A DNA stretch of 47,479 bases from a virus. The stretch spans positions 1-47,479 of the IMG/VR virus record IMGVR_UViG_3300018080_008428, one strand, 5' to 3'. The position numbers and the translations under genes were made by a program. Below, one piece after another: positions 9,542 to 17,964 of the stretch (within the stretch, counting starts at the first letter, position 1; each line of letters starts with the position of its first letter). The notes beneath the pieces were generated by a model. The model did not search any database and was not told the origin of the DNA. It worked only from the letters and a program-made list of their open reading frames with translations.

Positions 9542-11470
9542 TTAACTAATGGAAACTAACGACACATTTGTCGGATCGGGGACAGTAAGGCGATTGGGCG
9601 TGTCTGAATAATTCTTCGCATTGGTTTCAGCCGTACTTGCTACTGTATCTGCATGCCCTTTTGCATTAGTTTCGGCTGTAGACGCCTTGCTCGATGCCCC
9701 AGTTTCGGTTTCAAGGGTATTTCCATCCTTGTCCGCCACAGTCCGATCAATTTTTCCACTTGTCGTATCCAATGCCGGAATATTCGCTGCAGCTTTATCC
9801 AAAGGCACATTAACAATCACCGCACCAGTTGTTTGGTCAAGCCCAGTTCTTGCACGTGCAGCACCGTCTTTAATGTTCGCAGTAGTTTCACCACCAACCG
9901 TACCAGTGAAATCCCCTGTCCCATCTAACCCACGATTCGTGATTTCTGTTTTAGCGTTAGACTCAGCCGTATTTGCCTTTGATTGCGCTCCGGCTGCGGA
10001 TTCAAGCGTGTTCCCGTCTTTATCGGTAACTGTCCTGTCAATCTTACCAGTAGTGGTGTCAATGGCAGGGATATTCGGTACAGACTTATCCATCGGCACT
10101 AAGACAGTAACTGCCCCAGTAGTCGGATCAAGACCTGTCCTTGCCCGACTTGCACCATCTTTGACATCCGCAGCAGCATCACCATCAATACTTCCAGTAA
10201 AGTTTCCTGCATTGTCTAATCCACGGGACGTAACATCCGCAGCAGCATTGGTTTCCGCAGTAGCCTGCACCTCAGCATTAATGAGTGATTGCAGGCTATC
10301 ACGCTCGCTGTAATAGGTGGAAAATTTTGTATCAAATACGGTACGGTCGATTGTAGTGGTTATGTCTGTACTAATATCGGCTGTATTGTTTAAATAGCCA
10401 ATTAAATCGTCCTTAGCATTTGTGTATGATGTATAGGATATTCCGTACCCGGATGCCTCAGTCGATAATTCAGAATACTCATTAAGAATCTGCGTTTTTT
10501 CACGCCGTAATGAAAGTTTCTCTGATTTCGTTAATTCGGAATCTGAGGATATTGCATTAATCTGATCCATTGCAGCACTTGATTCGGAGACATCAATGTA
10601 TTCGCAGACATCGAAATACACCGAATCGCCACTAACAGTTGAACCAAGTGTCTGTAATGAGACTTTCCAGTAGGCAGCGTTAGCGTGAGACGTAAATATA
10701 TCAGTTTCTATCGTCTCCCATCCATCGTTTACGCCCGTAATTTCTTCTATGGTTGTCTGTAACGATACGCCTGATTTGTCAAACTCCTGTACCACTAATC
10801 GCACAGTAGCGTTAGCCGTAGCATTGTCAGCACGTGTACGCACACGGAGTTTATAATCGTGTGAGGGTATTGGTGAATGAACCTCCGCTAAGTGAATACC
10901 ATGATAGCCGCTGTTTGAGGCATCTGCTGAATCACTATTGATAATCTCAACGGATTTAGATCCGGTGAACTTAGTCGTAGTAGAGGGTGCAGAGGTCACG
11001 TCCCCACTATCATCAATCCATCCAGTTAACCCGTCCTCAAAATTACCATTCGGTATATTAACAGGGTGCGTCGCTATTTCAATAGCAGTATTGGCAGCAC
11101 TCTGAGCAGCAGCAGCGTCGTCAACACCCTGCTGTGCTTTTGCGTCAGCAACATCTAACTGAGATTTACTTGCGATTGTGGCTGTTCCATCATCAGAAAC
11201 AGAGGCATTCCCCTGACTTACCCAACCTGAATCGCCGCCAACATATACAGCTTGTACCCATGCTGTGTAGTTGTTAGATGTGTTAAGTACAATTTCTTTA
11301 AAGGTATAGGATTTGGTCGATGAGGCCGCAACGAATTGCTGCACGATTGCATCATCATTCGGGTCTCCGCCATATTCAGTGAGCGCAACGTTAAAACCTC
11401 GTATTAATGCGGGATTATTCGGATCATTCCAATCCCATGAAATCTGAACATTTTTAATTACACGTGCCAT
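9542..11470 (-). CDS. fibre shaft protein, partial FN3 at N-terminus and FN3 first strand at C-terminus
   Basis: 642 aa. It opens with MARVIKNVQISWDWNDP, a fibronectin-III domain without its first strand, much like the next fibre gene. Residues about 130-270 are a CBM-like beta domain (NGNFEDGLTGWIDDSGD opening). A helical segment follows (LTKSEKLSLRREKTQILNEY). Then two copies of a module are seen (ARTGLDPTTGAVTV and ARTGLDQTTGAVIV, each followed by KIDRTVxDKDGNTLE). The C-terminus, TPNRLTVPDPTNVSLVSIS, reads as the first strand of another FN3 domain and resembles the end of the preceding protein. AGAGG lies 5 nt before the ATG. Role: rod-like spacer of the tail fibre, inferred. Confidence 0.7.
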   Translation of the reverse strand: MARVIKNVQISWDWNDPNNPALIRGFNVALTEYGGDPNDDAIVQQFVAASSTKSYTFKEIVLNTSNNYTAWVQAVYVGGDSGWVSQGNASVSDDGTATIASKSQLDVADAKAQQGVDDAAAAQSAANTAIEIATHPVNIPNGNFEDGLTGWIDDSGDVTSAPSTTTKFTGSKSVEIINSDSADASNSGYHGIHLAEVHSPIPSHDYKLRVRTRADNATANATVRLVVQEFDKSGVSLQTTIEEITGVNDGWETIETDIFTSHANAAYWKVSLQTLGSTVSGDSVYFDVCEYIDVSESSAAMDQINAISSDSELTKSEKLSLRREKTQILNEYSELSTEASGYGISYTSYTNAKDDLIGYLNNTADISTDITTTIDRTVFDTKFSTYYSERDSLQSLINAEVQATAETNAAADVTSRGLDNAGNFTGSIDGDAAADVKDGASRARTGLDPTTGAVTVLVPMDKSVPNIPAIDTTTGKIDRTVTDKDGNTLESAAGAQSKANTAESNAKTEITNRGLDGTGDFTGTVGGETTANIKDGAARARTGLDQTTGAVIVNVPLDKAAANIPALDTTSGKIDRTVADKDGNTLETETGASSKASTAETNAKGHADTVASTAETNAKNYSDTPNRLTVPDPTNVSLVSIS

Positions 11471-11478
11471 TTTTGCCT

Positions 11479-12246
11479 CTACGTTATAGGTGATAAAGTT
11501 ACGTTTGACGGTTCTGGTACACTAATCCGATTCGGTGTGTCCGCATACACTTTTGCTTCATCTCTGGCTGCCTCCGCTTTTGCTTGTGCTCCAACAGGAG
11601 TTTCTAATGTGATTTTCTCTGCAAAGATTTGGTTTGAATCGCTCACATCATGGATTTCGTACCAATCAGATACAACATCAGCATCGTTTACCAATCGGAC
11701 ATAGAAATATGAATCGCTAATTAAATTCCAAGTGTGCTGTGACTTTTTAGTAGTAGTGAATAGGTTCGCATCAGTCTCGATATTCGTGTACGTTCCTGCA
11801 TAATCGTAATTGGACATTACCCATTCATATGCACACTCTTTCGCACCTTCCCCTAGATGAATATCCTCAATTTTTAATTCTATGGTATTTTCTTTTCGTG
11901 TCTGGGTAACCTCAATTGCTCCCATATTTACATTGTTTAAATACGGCTTTAAGGGTGTGAATTGGATCGTCTTAGTAATAGACTCCCATGTACCTTGATT
12001 ATCGGACTGCGTAATTGCCCGATATTGGACAGTAAGGTTTGCGCCCAAAGGGTATTCGCCCAAATCAACAAGATCCGCATTAGTAACTTCAAACGTTAAT
12101 TCCTTGAGGTCGTTAACAGATACTTTGTTAATGGTCTCGCCATTTTCAAGTATCTCAACCTCAAAGAGCCTGAGATTGAAATCCCGACTGCGTAATACTT
12201 CCGGTGGAATTAACGCCTGAAATCGCTCTTGGGCAATAACAGACAT
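11479..12246 (-). CDS. fibre-attachment protein ending in an orphan FN3 strand
   Basis: 255 aa, no close family recognised. The bulk looks like beta-sandwich (Ig/FN3-like) domains; YFYVRLVNDADVVSDWYEI near residue 185 resembles the end of such a domain. A short Ala/Glu-rich helix (GAQAKAEAARDEAKVYA) leads to the C-terminus TPNRISVPEPSNVTLSPIT, which matches the beginning of FN3 domains and the C-terminus of the next protein. The next gene starts 8 nt after the stop with an FN3 domain lacking that strand. Starts 3 nt after the upstream stop, with an AAAGGA about 13 nt upstream. Probably links baseplate and fibre; inference. Confidence 0.6.
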   Translation of the reverse strand: MSVIAQERFQALIPPEVLRSRDFNLRLFEVEILENGETINKVSVNDLKELTFEVTNADLVDLGEYPLGANLTVQYRAITQSDNQGTWESITKTIQFTPLKPYLNNVNMGAIEVTQTRKENTIELKIEDIHLGEGAKECAYEWVMSNYDYAGTYTNIETDANLFTTTKKSQHTWNLISDSYFYVRLVNDADVVSDWYEIHDVSDSNQIFAEKITLETPVGAQAKAEAARDEAKVYADTPNRISVPEPSNVTLSPIT

Positions 12247-12249
12247 CGA

Positions 12250-12912
12250 CTATTCGATTTCCTTTCCTTTATACACCTTTCCACTCAAACGACCGTTTAA
12301 TCCATGCAGGGTTTTCTCTGCATCAATCAGCGTATCCCAAAAGACCATAAGACATGCATCGAGTATTGCAACGTCTCTGGAATAGAAAGAACTATGGAAA
12401 TCGGAATTTGCGATTTGCGATATACGCTTAATCATACTCTCAACTCGATACGAGTTAAATTCATTAAAGATCTCAAACCACTCATCCGGAGCATCAATTT
12501 TTCTCCATTCTTCCTCATATTTCTTTGTGGCTTGAATCACTACGTTAATCCAAAATTTTTCATAAGCAGCGGCACTTTCTTTTAAATGCCGCCTATCAAC
12601 TACTGCTTCCGCAATTCGTTGTTCATACGTATGGAATTGGATGTCGAGCGTATCAATAATGAGTTTTCGCCTTATAGGTCTATCAATCGGTAAGTATGGT
12701 ATCCGACGTGTACGCCATTCCGACATTCGAGTAAAAAACGGGTGGTCGATGAGCGCACCAGACATCTTCGGTTTGTTTAGGTAGTGAGAAAGTATTATCG
12801 GGGTAAACTTTTGTGCAATCCACAAAATTACTCCTGCAAGTACCAGCATACTCGCAGCGACCAATCCTTGTGTTTGAAGTACGTTCATTATGAGTTCGAG
12901 AAATTTAGCCAT
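12250..12912 (-). CDS. single-pass membrane protein of the lysis-like cassette
   Basis: 220 aa. One hydrophobic segment at about residues 12-34 (LVAASMLVLAGVILWIA) is followed by a basic patch and a long, mostly helical, charged cytoplasmic-type domain with many Trp, Arg and Glu. The ATG overlaps the end of the amidase by 8 nt, so it is made with the lysis genes. The size and large soluble domain are unusual for a holin. It might be a membrane regulator of lysis or a superinfection-exclusion protein. No family is recognised. Confidence 0.6.
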   Translation of the reverse strand: MAKFLELIMNVLQTQGLVAASMLVLAGVILWIAQKFTPIILSHYLNKPKMSGALIDHPFFTRMSEWRTRRIPYLPIDRPIRRKLIIDTLDIQFHTYEQRIAEAVVDRRHLKESAAAYEKFWINVVIQATKKYEEEWRKIDAPDEWFEIFNEFNSYRVESMIKRISQIANSDFHSSFYSRDVAILDACLMVFWDTLIDAEKTLHGLNGRLSGKVYKGKEIE

Positions 12913-13546
12913 GATTCAATCCAATTTGTCGCAGATCAGTTATGAGTTTACGTTGACGTCTTACATCGCCCTGCACTCCCTTATCAAAATAATTGTCAAT
13001 TCCCGCTAATATCTGCTCAGCAGCCTCAATCTGATATGCCGGATTTACCAGCAACGCCTCACCAGCAGAGTTACTGATATAATCCAACTCTACCAATACA
13101 GCCGGGCATACAGTTTTTTTGAGTACATAATAATTGTGGTTCTCTTCGACCCTGCTCCACTTACTTACGCCGCCATCAAGCGGACTTAATTGATCGAAAA
13201 TACATTGAGCCAGTCTCTTACTCTTTTGACTTGTCTGCCAATGATACACCTGCAAATCATGTGGCGATTCACTCACAAATGAATTGCAATGCAAAGAGAT
13301 AAAGATGTCGGCATCCAGTCTATTCGTAATTTCAGTGCGCTCATTTAGAGAGACAAAATGATCCTTACGCCTGGTCATTAAGGGGATGTAATCATCCAAA
13401 CGCTGCATTAAAAGATGTTGCAAACGTTGTGCGATAGTGAGAACTATCGTTTTTTCATCAGCAAACGCCCCCTGTGCGCCAGAATCATATCCACCATGCC
13501 CGGCGTCAATACATACTAATTGTTTTGAGATTTCCTGCTTTTCCAT
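12905..13546 (-). CDS. N-acetylmuramoyl-L-alanine amidase (endolysin)
   Basis: 213 aa from the ATG at 13546, which has AAGGGA 8 nt upstream; an ATG two codons earlier has poor spacing. A complete amidase_3 domain: CIDAGHGGYDSG (first zinc His), EKTIVLTIAQRL (zinc Glu), ADIFISLHCNS (second zinc His) and CPAVLVELDYISN (catalytic Glu). It cleaves the bond between the glycan strand and the stem peptide. No signal peptide is visible, so it needs a holin to reach the wall. It overlaps the upstream anchored protein by 31 nt and the downstream membrane protein by 8 nt. A second, altered relative is at 1-513. Confidence 0.9.
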   Translation of the reverse strand: MEKQEISKQLVCIDAGHGGYDSGAQGAFADEKTIVLTIAQRLQHLLMQRLDDYIPLMTRRKDHFVSLNERTEITNRLDADIFISLHCNSFVSESPHDLQVYHWQTSQKSKRLAQCIFDQLSPLDGGVSKWSRVEENHNYYVLKKTVCPAVLVELDYISNSAGEALLVNPAYQIEAAEQILAGIDNYFDKGVQGDVRRQRKLITDLRQIGLNHG

Positions 13547-14142
13547 GACCATAATCCCTTAATGTCAAATGTTCGCATATATCCAAGTTCAATCGAGTTC
13601 GCATTTGTGGTTTTTATGAGGAGGTAATTGCTTTTCAAACCAATACCAGCAAAAATGCTCACACGCTTATATCCGATAAATCCCCCAAAAACGGCTTTAA
13701 CGCCATCTTGTTGTGTAGGGATTGTAGTATTCTGAGTTATTTGGGAGTGATACCAAATGTTAAACGGTTGTAGGGAAAGACCGGGCGCAGTGTGTACCGA
13801 TGTATCCGTCTGGACACTTGCGTTGATAGAGAATCCAACAGAATCAAAATCAAACTCTTTGGTATAGCGAAAATCATGCTTACCTCTGGACGAGTCCACA
13901 TACACCGTTTCAATGGATGCCCGAAATACTGTATCTTCCACCACATCAATGGAGTCGGTTCCCACAGTGGAACTATCATCTGGTATCCATAAATCGAAAT
14001 CAAATGGATTAGCAATTACGGTTGTAGAGGTATCAGATTCGGTAACCGTTGTGGTGGTTTTCGGATAAAAATATTCATGTCCGAAAAAGCCACCACCAAG
14101 TCCAAAAAGAAATACCAGTATGTAGAATATAAGGTATCGCAT
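13516..14142 (-). CDS. N-terminally anchored envelope protein, spanin-like position
   Basis: 208 aa. A hydrophobic N-terminus (YLIFYILVFLFGLGGGFFG, residues 3-21) acts as anchor or signal. It is followed by a Thr/Ser/Asp-rich stretch and a beta-rich domain (FGGFIGYKRVSIFAGIGL near 150) resembling outer-membrane or periplasmic strands. It sits between the holin-like gene and the amidase with overlapping reading frames (TAATG at its start), so a job in lysis, for example as an i-spanin-like or unimolecular spanin-like factor, is reasonable but not shown by any lipobox or coiled coil. Similar anchored small proteins of unknown role occur in lysis regions of many phages. Confidence 0.6.
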   Translation of the reverse strand: MRYLIFYILVFLFGLGGGFFGHEYFYPKTTTTVTESDTSTTVIANPFDFDLWIPDDSSTVGTDSIDVVEDTVFRASIETVYVDSSRGKHDFRYTKEFDFDSVGFSINASVQTDTSVHTAPGLSLQPFNIWYHSQITQNTTIPTQQDGVKAVFGGFIGYKRVSIFAGIGLKSNYLLIKTTNANSIELGYMRTFDIKGLWSWKSRKSQNN

Positions 14143-14342
14143 TACTTAATCGTAAAATATTGACCGATGTTTGCGCCTAAATAAAACAGTGATAAGGATT
14201 TGAGGATTGACTCAAATGCTCCGGCATCAATCCATTCTAATCCCAATGCTGTAAACGACATAGCAAAGGCGAGTAAAATCACTTGCCCTTTTTTGGATTT
14301 CCAGAGTTTCTCTCTGTTCACTGTTTTTTGCCCTTCTGTCAT
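14142..14342 (-). CDS. holin-like small membrane protein
   Basis: 66 aa from the ATG at 14342, which overlaps the upstream stop as ATGA and has GGAG 7 nt upstream; six further in-frame codons upstream are unlikely to be used. Lys-rich N-terminus (REKLWKSKKG), then two hydrophobic segments (VILLAFAMSFTALGLEW and ILKSLSLFYLGANIGQYF) with a short acidic turn. This two-helix, under-100-residue build beside an amidase is typical of holins that form the membrane lesion for lysis. No family-specific motif is visible, so the call rests on topology and context. Confidence 0.6.
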   Translation of the reverse strand: MTEGQKTVNREKLWKSKKGQVILLAFAMSFTALGLEWIDAGAFESILKSLSLFYLGANIGQYFTIK

Positions 14343-15790
14343 ATCATTGCTCCTGCCCATTCGAGTTTTTTAGCCATATCTGAACGAATCTCATCTGTTC
14401 GGGTTTGCCCGTGATAGATTTCGCCCAAGAAAATGGCTGCACTTTGTTTATAGTCTATTTCAATTGGATAGATTTTGAATAACTCACCATCTGGCTGGTA
14501 TTCAACCCATCCAAGAGCCTGTTGCCAATTATGTCGTGGACTATATGCCGGAACACGCCCGTCAAGATGAGCGATAGTTCCTGGCGAGAACACATAAATC
14601 GTATCCATACCAAACGGCATACGAGTGGTGTGTGCGATATATTCCAATCGGTGAATATGTCCGGCTATCACAGAGAACTTGGCTTCATTAAGTATCGCAC
14701 GTGATGTTGCACCAGACCCTTTCCGAGCCGTTTCGCCGTGCATGGCCATCAATTTTTCATTTAACCAGACTTCGCCTTCCGGATACGTGCCGTGATACTC
14801 AATCCCTAAATTCTCAAGTCCTACCCAGTATGGAATAGAGTGATGAGGTACTGACTCATAATACTGTACATCCGCAGGACGAATATTGTACGATTCCGGT
14901 ATATTCTTGATAAATGCGTTCGTTACCCTGACTTCGTGATTCCCTTCAAGGTAATCCTGCTTGGAGCGTGGATTCACGCTACGATGTTGATTAAGCCACC
15001 AATTCAATTCGTATATAGTCGGCTGTGAGGTAAAGAGAAATTCAGGCTTGTTGATATATTTATCGCTGAATCCAGCAGCGTCAAACATATCTCCCAAATA
15101 GATTACCCTGTTCGGTTGGTGCTTTTTGGAAATTTGAACACTTATATCCCACGCCCTGCGATCATGTAGCGGTTTGAGTTTTCCGGTGAACGGATCACGC
15201 TCAAATCCATTTTGGGAATCCGGCACAATAAGAGCGGTTTCAAAACGCTTGAAAATACTTGGGGCTGGAAACTTCTGAGGCGTTGGTTCACTGCGTATCG
15301 GCTGCGGAGTTGGAAACTCCTGCTTAATTGGCCTCTTACGTTTGAGCCATAACTTGATCTGGAGTAATTCTGTGATTCGTACTGTGCCGTCCGGATTCTT
15401 TGTGCCGACTTCCCATTTATTGACCAGTTTTCGATCAATCTCGAAATCGTCCAGACTGGTATCTGTCTCACGGAGTAAATCTTCTTCGCTTTTTATTGTG
15501 CGTGTCGGTTCCTCATTTTCCTCTGTGAAAGAGTTCCGGTCTGTACGGTAATTAATCTCCGCCTCATTGCCTTCTTCTTTTAATGAAACTTTACCAAGAT
15601 TCTCAAGGGCTTTAGCATCTTCGTCCAAATCATCAATGGTATGCGGATCAACAGTTTTGTACCCACAATCTTCATCAGCGCATTTCCATCGTTGTTTTTT
15701 CTCACCATTCTTATATTTATGGAAACCTTTTTTATAAACAGAAGAACCGCATTTCGGGCAAAACAAACCGTGTTTAGTGTCAGAATTCAT
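14339..15790 (-). CDS. zinc-ribbon plus calcineurin-like metallophosphoesterase
   Basis: 483 aa. N-terminal four-Cys ribbon (C11-x2-C14 and C37-x4-C42, with KYKNGEKKQRWKC between), of the type seen in IS1 InsA N-termini. A charged linker and a possible helix-turn-helix-like stretch (about 105-150) follow. The C-terminal half carries the calcineurin-like signature in order: VPDSQNG (usual DxH replaced by DSQ), YLGDMFD, EGNHE, AMHGE and AGHIHR (GHIH at 377). Substrate unknown: DNA ends, nucleotides or phosphoproteins are possible. It is the first gene after a late promoter and is coupled by ATGA to the holin-like gene. The combination of a DNA-binding-type ribbon and a phosphoesterase suggests a nuclease; inference. 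Confidence 0.75.
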   Translation of the reverse strand: MNSDTKHGLFCPKCGSSVYKKGFHKYKNGEKKQRWKCADEDCGYKTVDPHTIDDLDEDAKALENLGKVSLKEEGNEAEINYRTDRNSFTEENEEPTRTIKSEEDLLRETDTSLDDFEIDRKLVNKWEVGTKNPDGTVRITELLQIKLWLKRKRPIKQEFPTPQPIRSEPTPQKFPAPSIFKRFETALIVPDSQNGFERDPFTGKLKPLHDRRAWDISVQISKKHQPNRVIYLGDMFDAAGFSDKYINKPEFLFTSQPTIYELNWWLNQHRSVNPRSKQDYLEGNHEVRVTNAFIKNIPESYNIRPADVQYYESVPHHSIPYWVGLENLGIEYHGTYPEGEVWLNEKLMAMHGETARKGSGATSRAILNEAKFSVIAGHIHRLEYIAHTTRMPFGMDTIYVFSPGTIAHLDGRVPAYSPRHNWQQALGWVEYQPDGELFKIYPIEIDYKQSAAIFLGEIYHGQTRTDEIRSDMAKKLEWAGAMI

Positions 15791-15843
15791 TCTTTACCAA
15801 TTAAATCAATTCTTGTTACATTATTAATATAGCGCATCCTGCT

Positions 15844-15872
15844 TTATCAGACAAACATAGTGGGTAAAAAAA
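15844..15872 (-). promoter_or_regulatory. late-type promoter before the phosphoesterase/lysis genes
   Basis: Minus strand: TTTTTT (15867-15872), 17 nt beginning TACCC, then TGATAA (15844-15849) inside TGTTTGTCTGATAAAGC. An alternative sigma70 reading is TTGTCT-17-TATATT further downstream. The 105-nt gap between two genes otherwise holds only this element and a weak GTGGG/CCCAC pairing. Confidence 0.55.
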
Positions 15873-15895
15873 CTAAAGTTCCCACCGAGTCCCAC

Positions 15896-17341
15896 CTACT
15901 GCGGTTCCGGTAATTTCGTTTTAATTCGACCACTTTTTTCTAATACTCTCCTCACACGCTGAGGAATACCTGCATCCTTTACGTTTTCCGGTGTAAATAC
16001 CTCAGTATCATTGAGTCCATACACCTTTCCGGCAACTCGATTATGTTGAGATTGTATCGGTTGCTCGAATTGCATATAAGAGGTTATATCGGATAATTCT
16101 GCAGGATCACGAAAGTCAGGGACAATAAAAGCCGACCGTAAATATCCTATTTTTGTACCAGCATCAGAAAAGATAAATTTTAACGCATCTCCAGTATCCG
16201 CTACCGGAACATCTAAGGATGTCTCGGCTACAATACCACCGTTAATTGACAGGTACGATAATTGATTTTTACGGGAATGCGTTGCCCCTATTGTAATACT
16301 TCGATTCTTATCGGCTGTGTAGAGATCACTTTTTACCATCGTGTGAAAAATACTCACACCGCTATCATTGGCATTTGGATAAAATCGAATCTGTACATTA
16401 TCTCCACCAGGGTCTTCAATCTCGACACGAAAATAATCCAACGAAAACAGTGATCCGTAGATACCAAAGAGCCGAGTGATGCCAGCAGGTGGCTGGACAT
16501 TCATTAGTGTGCACACCACAGTCAATTCGCTATCAGTGCCACCGTTATCGTCAATTAATACATTAGTTCTCAGCGTTGCGTCATTACCTGCCAACGTTCC
16601 CGTACTTATCTGGTATGTCAACTCCTTACCGAAATCCACACCCAAGACATCTCGCTTTTCCTGAATACCTACGCTCAGTGGTGCGGTTGCATTAGGCGAT
16701 CCCAGTAAGTCGTGAACAAAATCGAATATGGCTGCATCCTGATTAGGTTCAATCCCTACATCACCGACATCCTCAAGCAGTAGCCCCACATCAAAGTGTC
16801 CGGAATTATATACATTTTGAAAGAAAGCACTCTGGCTCTCCGGATTCCCGTTTGCGTCATATGCTACCGCCCAAACATAATGATACTTTCCGTTACGCCA
16901 CCCCTGCCATTCAGCACGTGTGAGTATAAACTTATGTCGCTCACCATCTTCAAATAGCGACCAGTCAGATGTGTTAAATTCCGGAACGAGGATAACTTTT
17001 CCGTTCGGCAACGGATCCATACTCTCAACTGGAATAAAGGTGTAATTACTATCAATATCAGTTGACCGGATTGAGGCTTGCAGTCGAACATCATCCACAG
17101 CAAACCCTAGTGAGTTAAGAGTGTTTAAATCTGTGAACGAATCTTGAATAGTTACTAGTGGAAGCAAGGACTCAACGCTAATATTCTCTGCCTGTGAAAA
17201 ATCACGGGAGCCATCGGGAATAGGTTGTGTAGAGAATTGACAGAAAAACCGATAAGACTTTAAATGGTTTTTCACGTGTTCGTCATTTGCATTAAAGTCG
17301 ATAGCCCCGTGAATAGTGAACTTGAGTGTTTTTTTCGCCAT
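15896..17341 (-). CDS. baseplate/fibre protein: partial FN3 plus LamG-like domain
   Basis: 481 aa from the ATG at 17341 (TAATG overlap with the upstream stop); five upstream codons are in frame but unneeded. The N-terminus MAKKTLKFTIHGAIDFN starts at strand B of an FN3-like domain and lacks strand A, which can be supplied by the C-terminal PPQNTQKIDWTLE of the preceding protein. A second FN3-like end is YHYVWAVAYDANGNPES near 180. The C-terminal half, with RSITIGATHSRKNQLSYLSINGG and a closing DFRDPAELSDI, resembles a concanavalin/LamG fold. Likely a peripheral baseplate or fibre-base component with glycan-binding ability; inference. Confidence 0.6.
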   Translation of the reverse strand: MAKKTLKFTIHGAIDFNANDEHVKNHLKSYRFFCQFSTQPIPDGSRDFSQAENISVESLLPLVTIQDSFTDLNTLNSLGFAVDDVRLQASIRSTDIDSNYTFIPVESMDPLPNGKVILVPEFNTSDWSLFEDGERHKFILTRAEWQGWRNGKYHYVWAVAYDANGNPESQSAFFQNVYNSGHFDVGLLLEDVGDVGIEPNQDAAIFDFVHDLLGSPNATAPLSVGIQEKRDVLGVDFGKELTYQISTGTLAGNDATLRTNVLIDDNGGTDSELTVVCTLMNVQPPAGITRLFGIYGSLFSLDYFRVEIEDPGGDNVQIRFYPNANDSGVSIFHTMVKSDLYTADKNRSITIGATHSRKNQLSYLSINGGIVAETSLDVPVADTGDALKFIFSDAGTKIGYLRSAFIVPDFRDPAELSDITSYMQFEQPIQSQHNRVAGKVYGLNDTEVFTPENVKDAGIPQRVRRVLEKSGRIKTKLPEPQ

Positions 17342-17964
17342 TATTCTAACGTCCAATCAATTTTTTGAGTGTTTTGTGGTGGTACTAAGTCCTCACCACG
17401 ATCAATTTCCTGTGTCGTGTAAGATACGATATTAGAATATTCACCTTTTTGCCCTACCTTATTGACACCGCACACCCTGAACTTATAGGTTGTGTTTGAC
17501 TCGACTAACGGTAGTTCCACTGTGAGGTTTGATAAGTTTTCAGCTTCAAGTGCCCACGTATTTCCACCATCAATCGACACCTCAACGTTCCAATCACTCT
17601 TGACACGGTTCTCTTCCAGATGCCAGTATAGACGTACCATGATTGCTCCCACCGTAGAACGCACATCGTAATTACTGGGAATAGGGTGTAAGATAGGCTT
17701 TTCAGGGATAGCATGACGTATCCTGTCAACCCAGTTATCCGGATTCCCGACATCATCATAAATCGGTCGGCTCAATCCACGGAATACGATACAATACCTG
17801 CTCTCTCTGTCAGTGAAATAAGTGCCAATACCATCATCATCAACGGTACAAACACCAATTTTCTCATTGACCTGCTTATCCCCCAAGTCAATGTAGGACA
17901 TGGTATCAACTACCACGCCCTGTTTTCCGATAGCGGAATTACCAACGTTCAGTGTGCGTTTCAT
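17341..17964 (-). CDS. FN3-domain baseplate/fibre protein
   Basis: 207 aa. Residues about 95-185 form a complete fibronectin-III domain (VRLYWHLEEN, WNVEVSIDGGNTW, TTYKFRVCGVNKVGQKGEYS, IVSYTTQE). After a linker (IDRGEDL) the protein ends PPQNTQKIDWTLE, which reads as the first strand of a second FN3 domain; the rest of that domain begins the next gene. The first 90 residues are not recognised. TAATG overlaps at both ends bind it to its neighbours. Probably part of the fibre base. Confidence 0.6.
   Translation of the reverse strand: MKRTLNVGNSAIGKQGVVVDTMSYIDLGDKQVNEKIGVCTVDDDGIGTYFTDRESRYCIVFRGLSRPIYDDVGNPDNWVDRIRHAIPEKPILHPIPSNYDVRSTVGAIMVRLYWHLEENRVKSDWNVEVSIDGGNTWALEAENLSNLTVELPLVESNTTYKFRVCGVNKVGQKGEYSNIVSYTTQEIDRGEDLVPPQNTQKIDWTLE

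Noticed and set aside
10501-10600. Programmed frameshift fusing the fibre genes
   Set aside because: No slippery heptamer at the gene ends, and one of the junctions has an in-frame stop before the next ATG.
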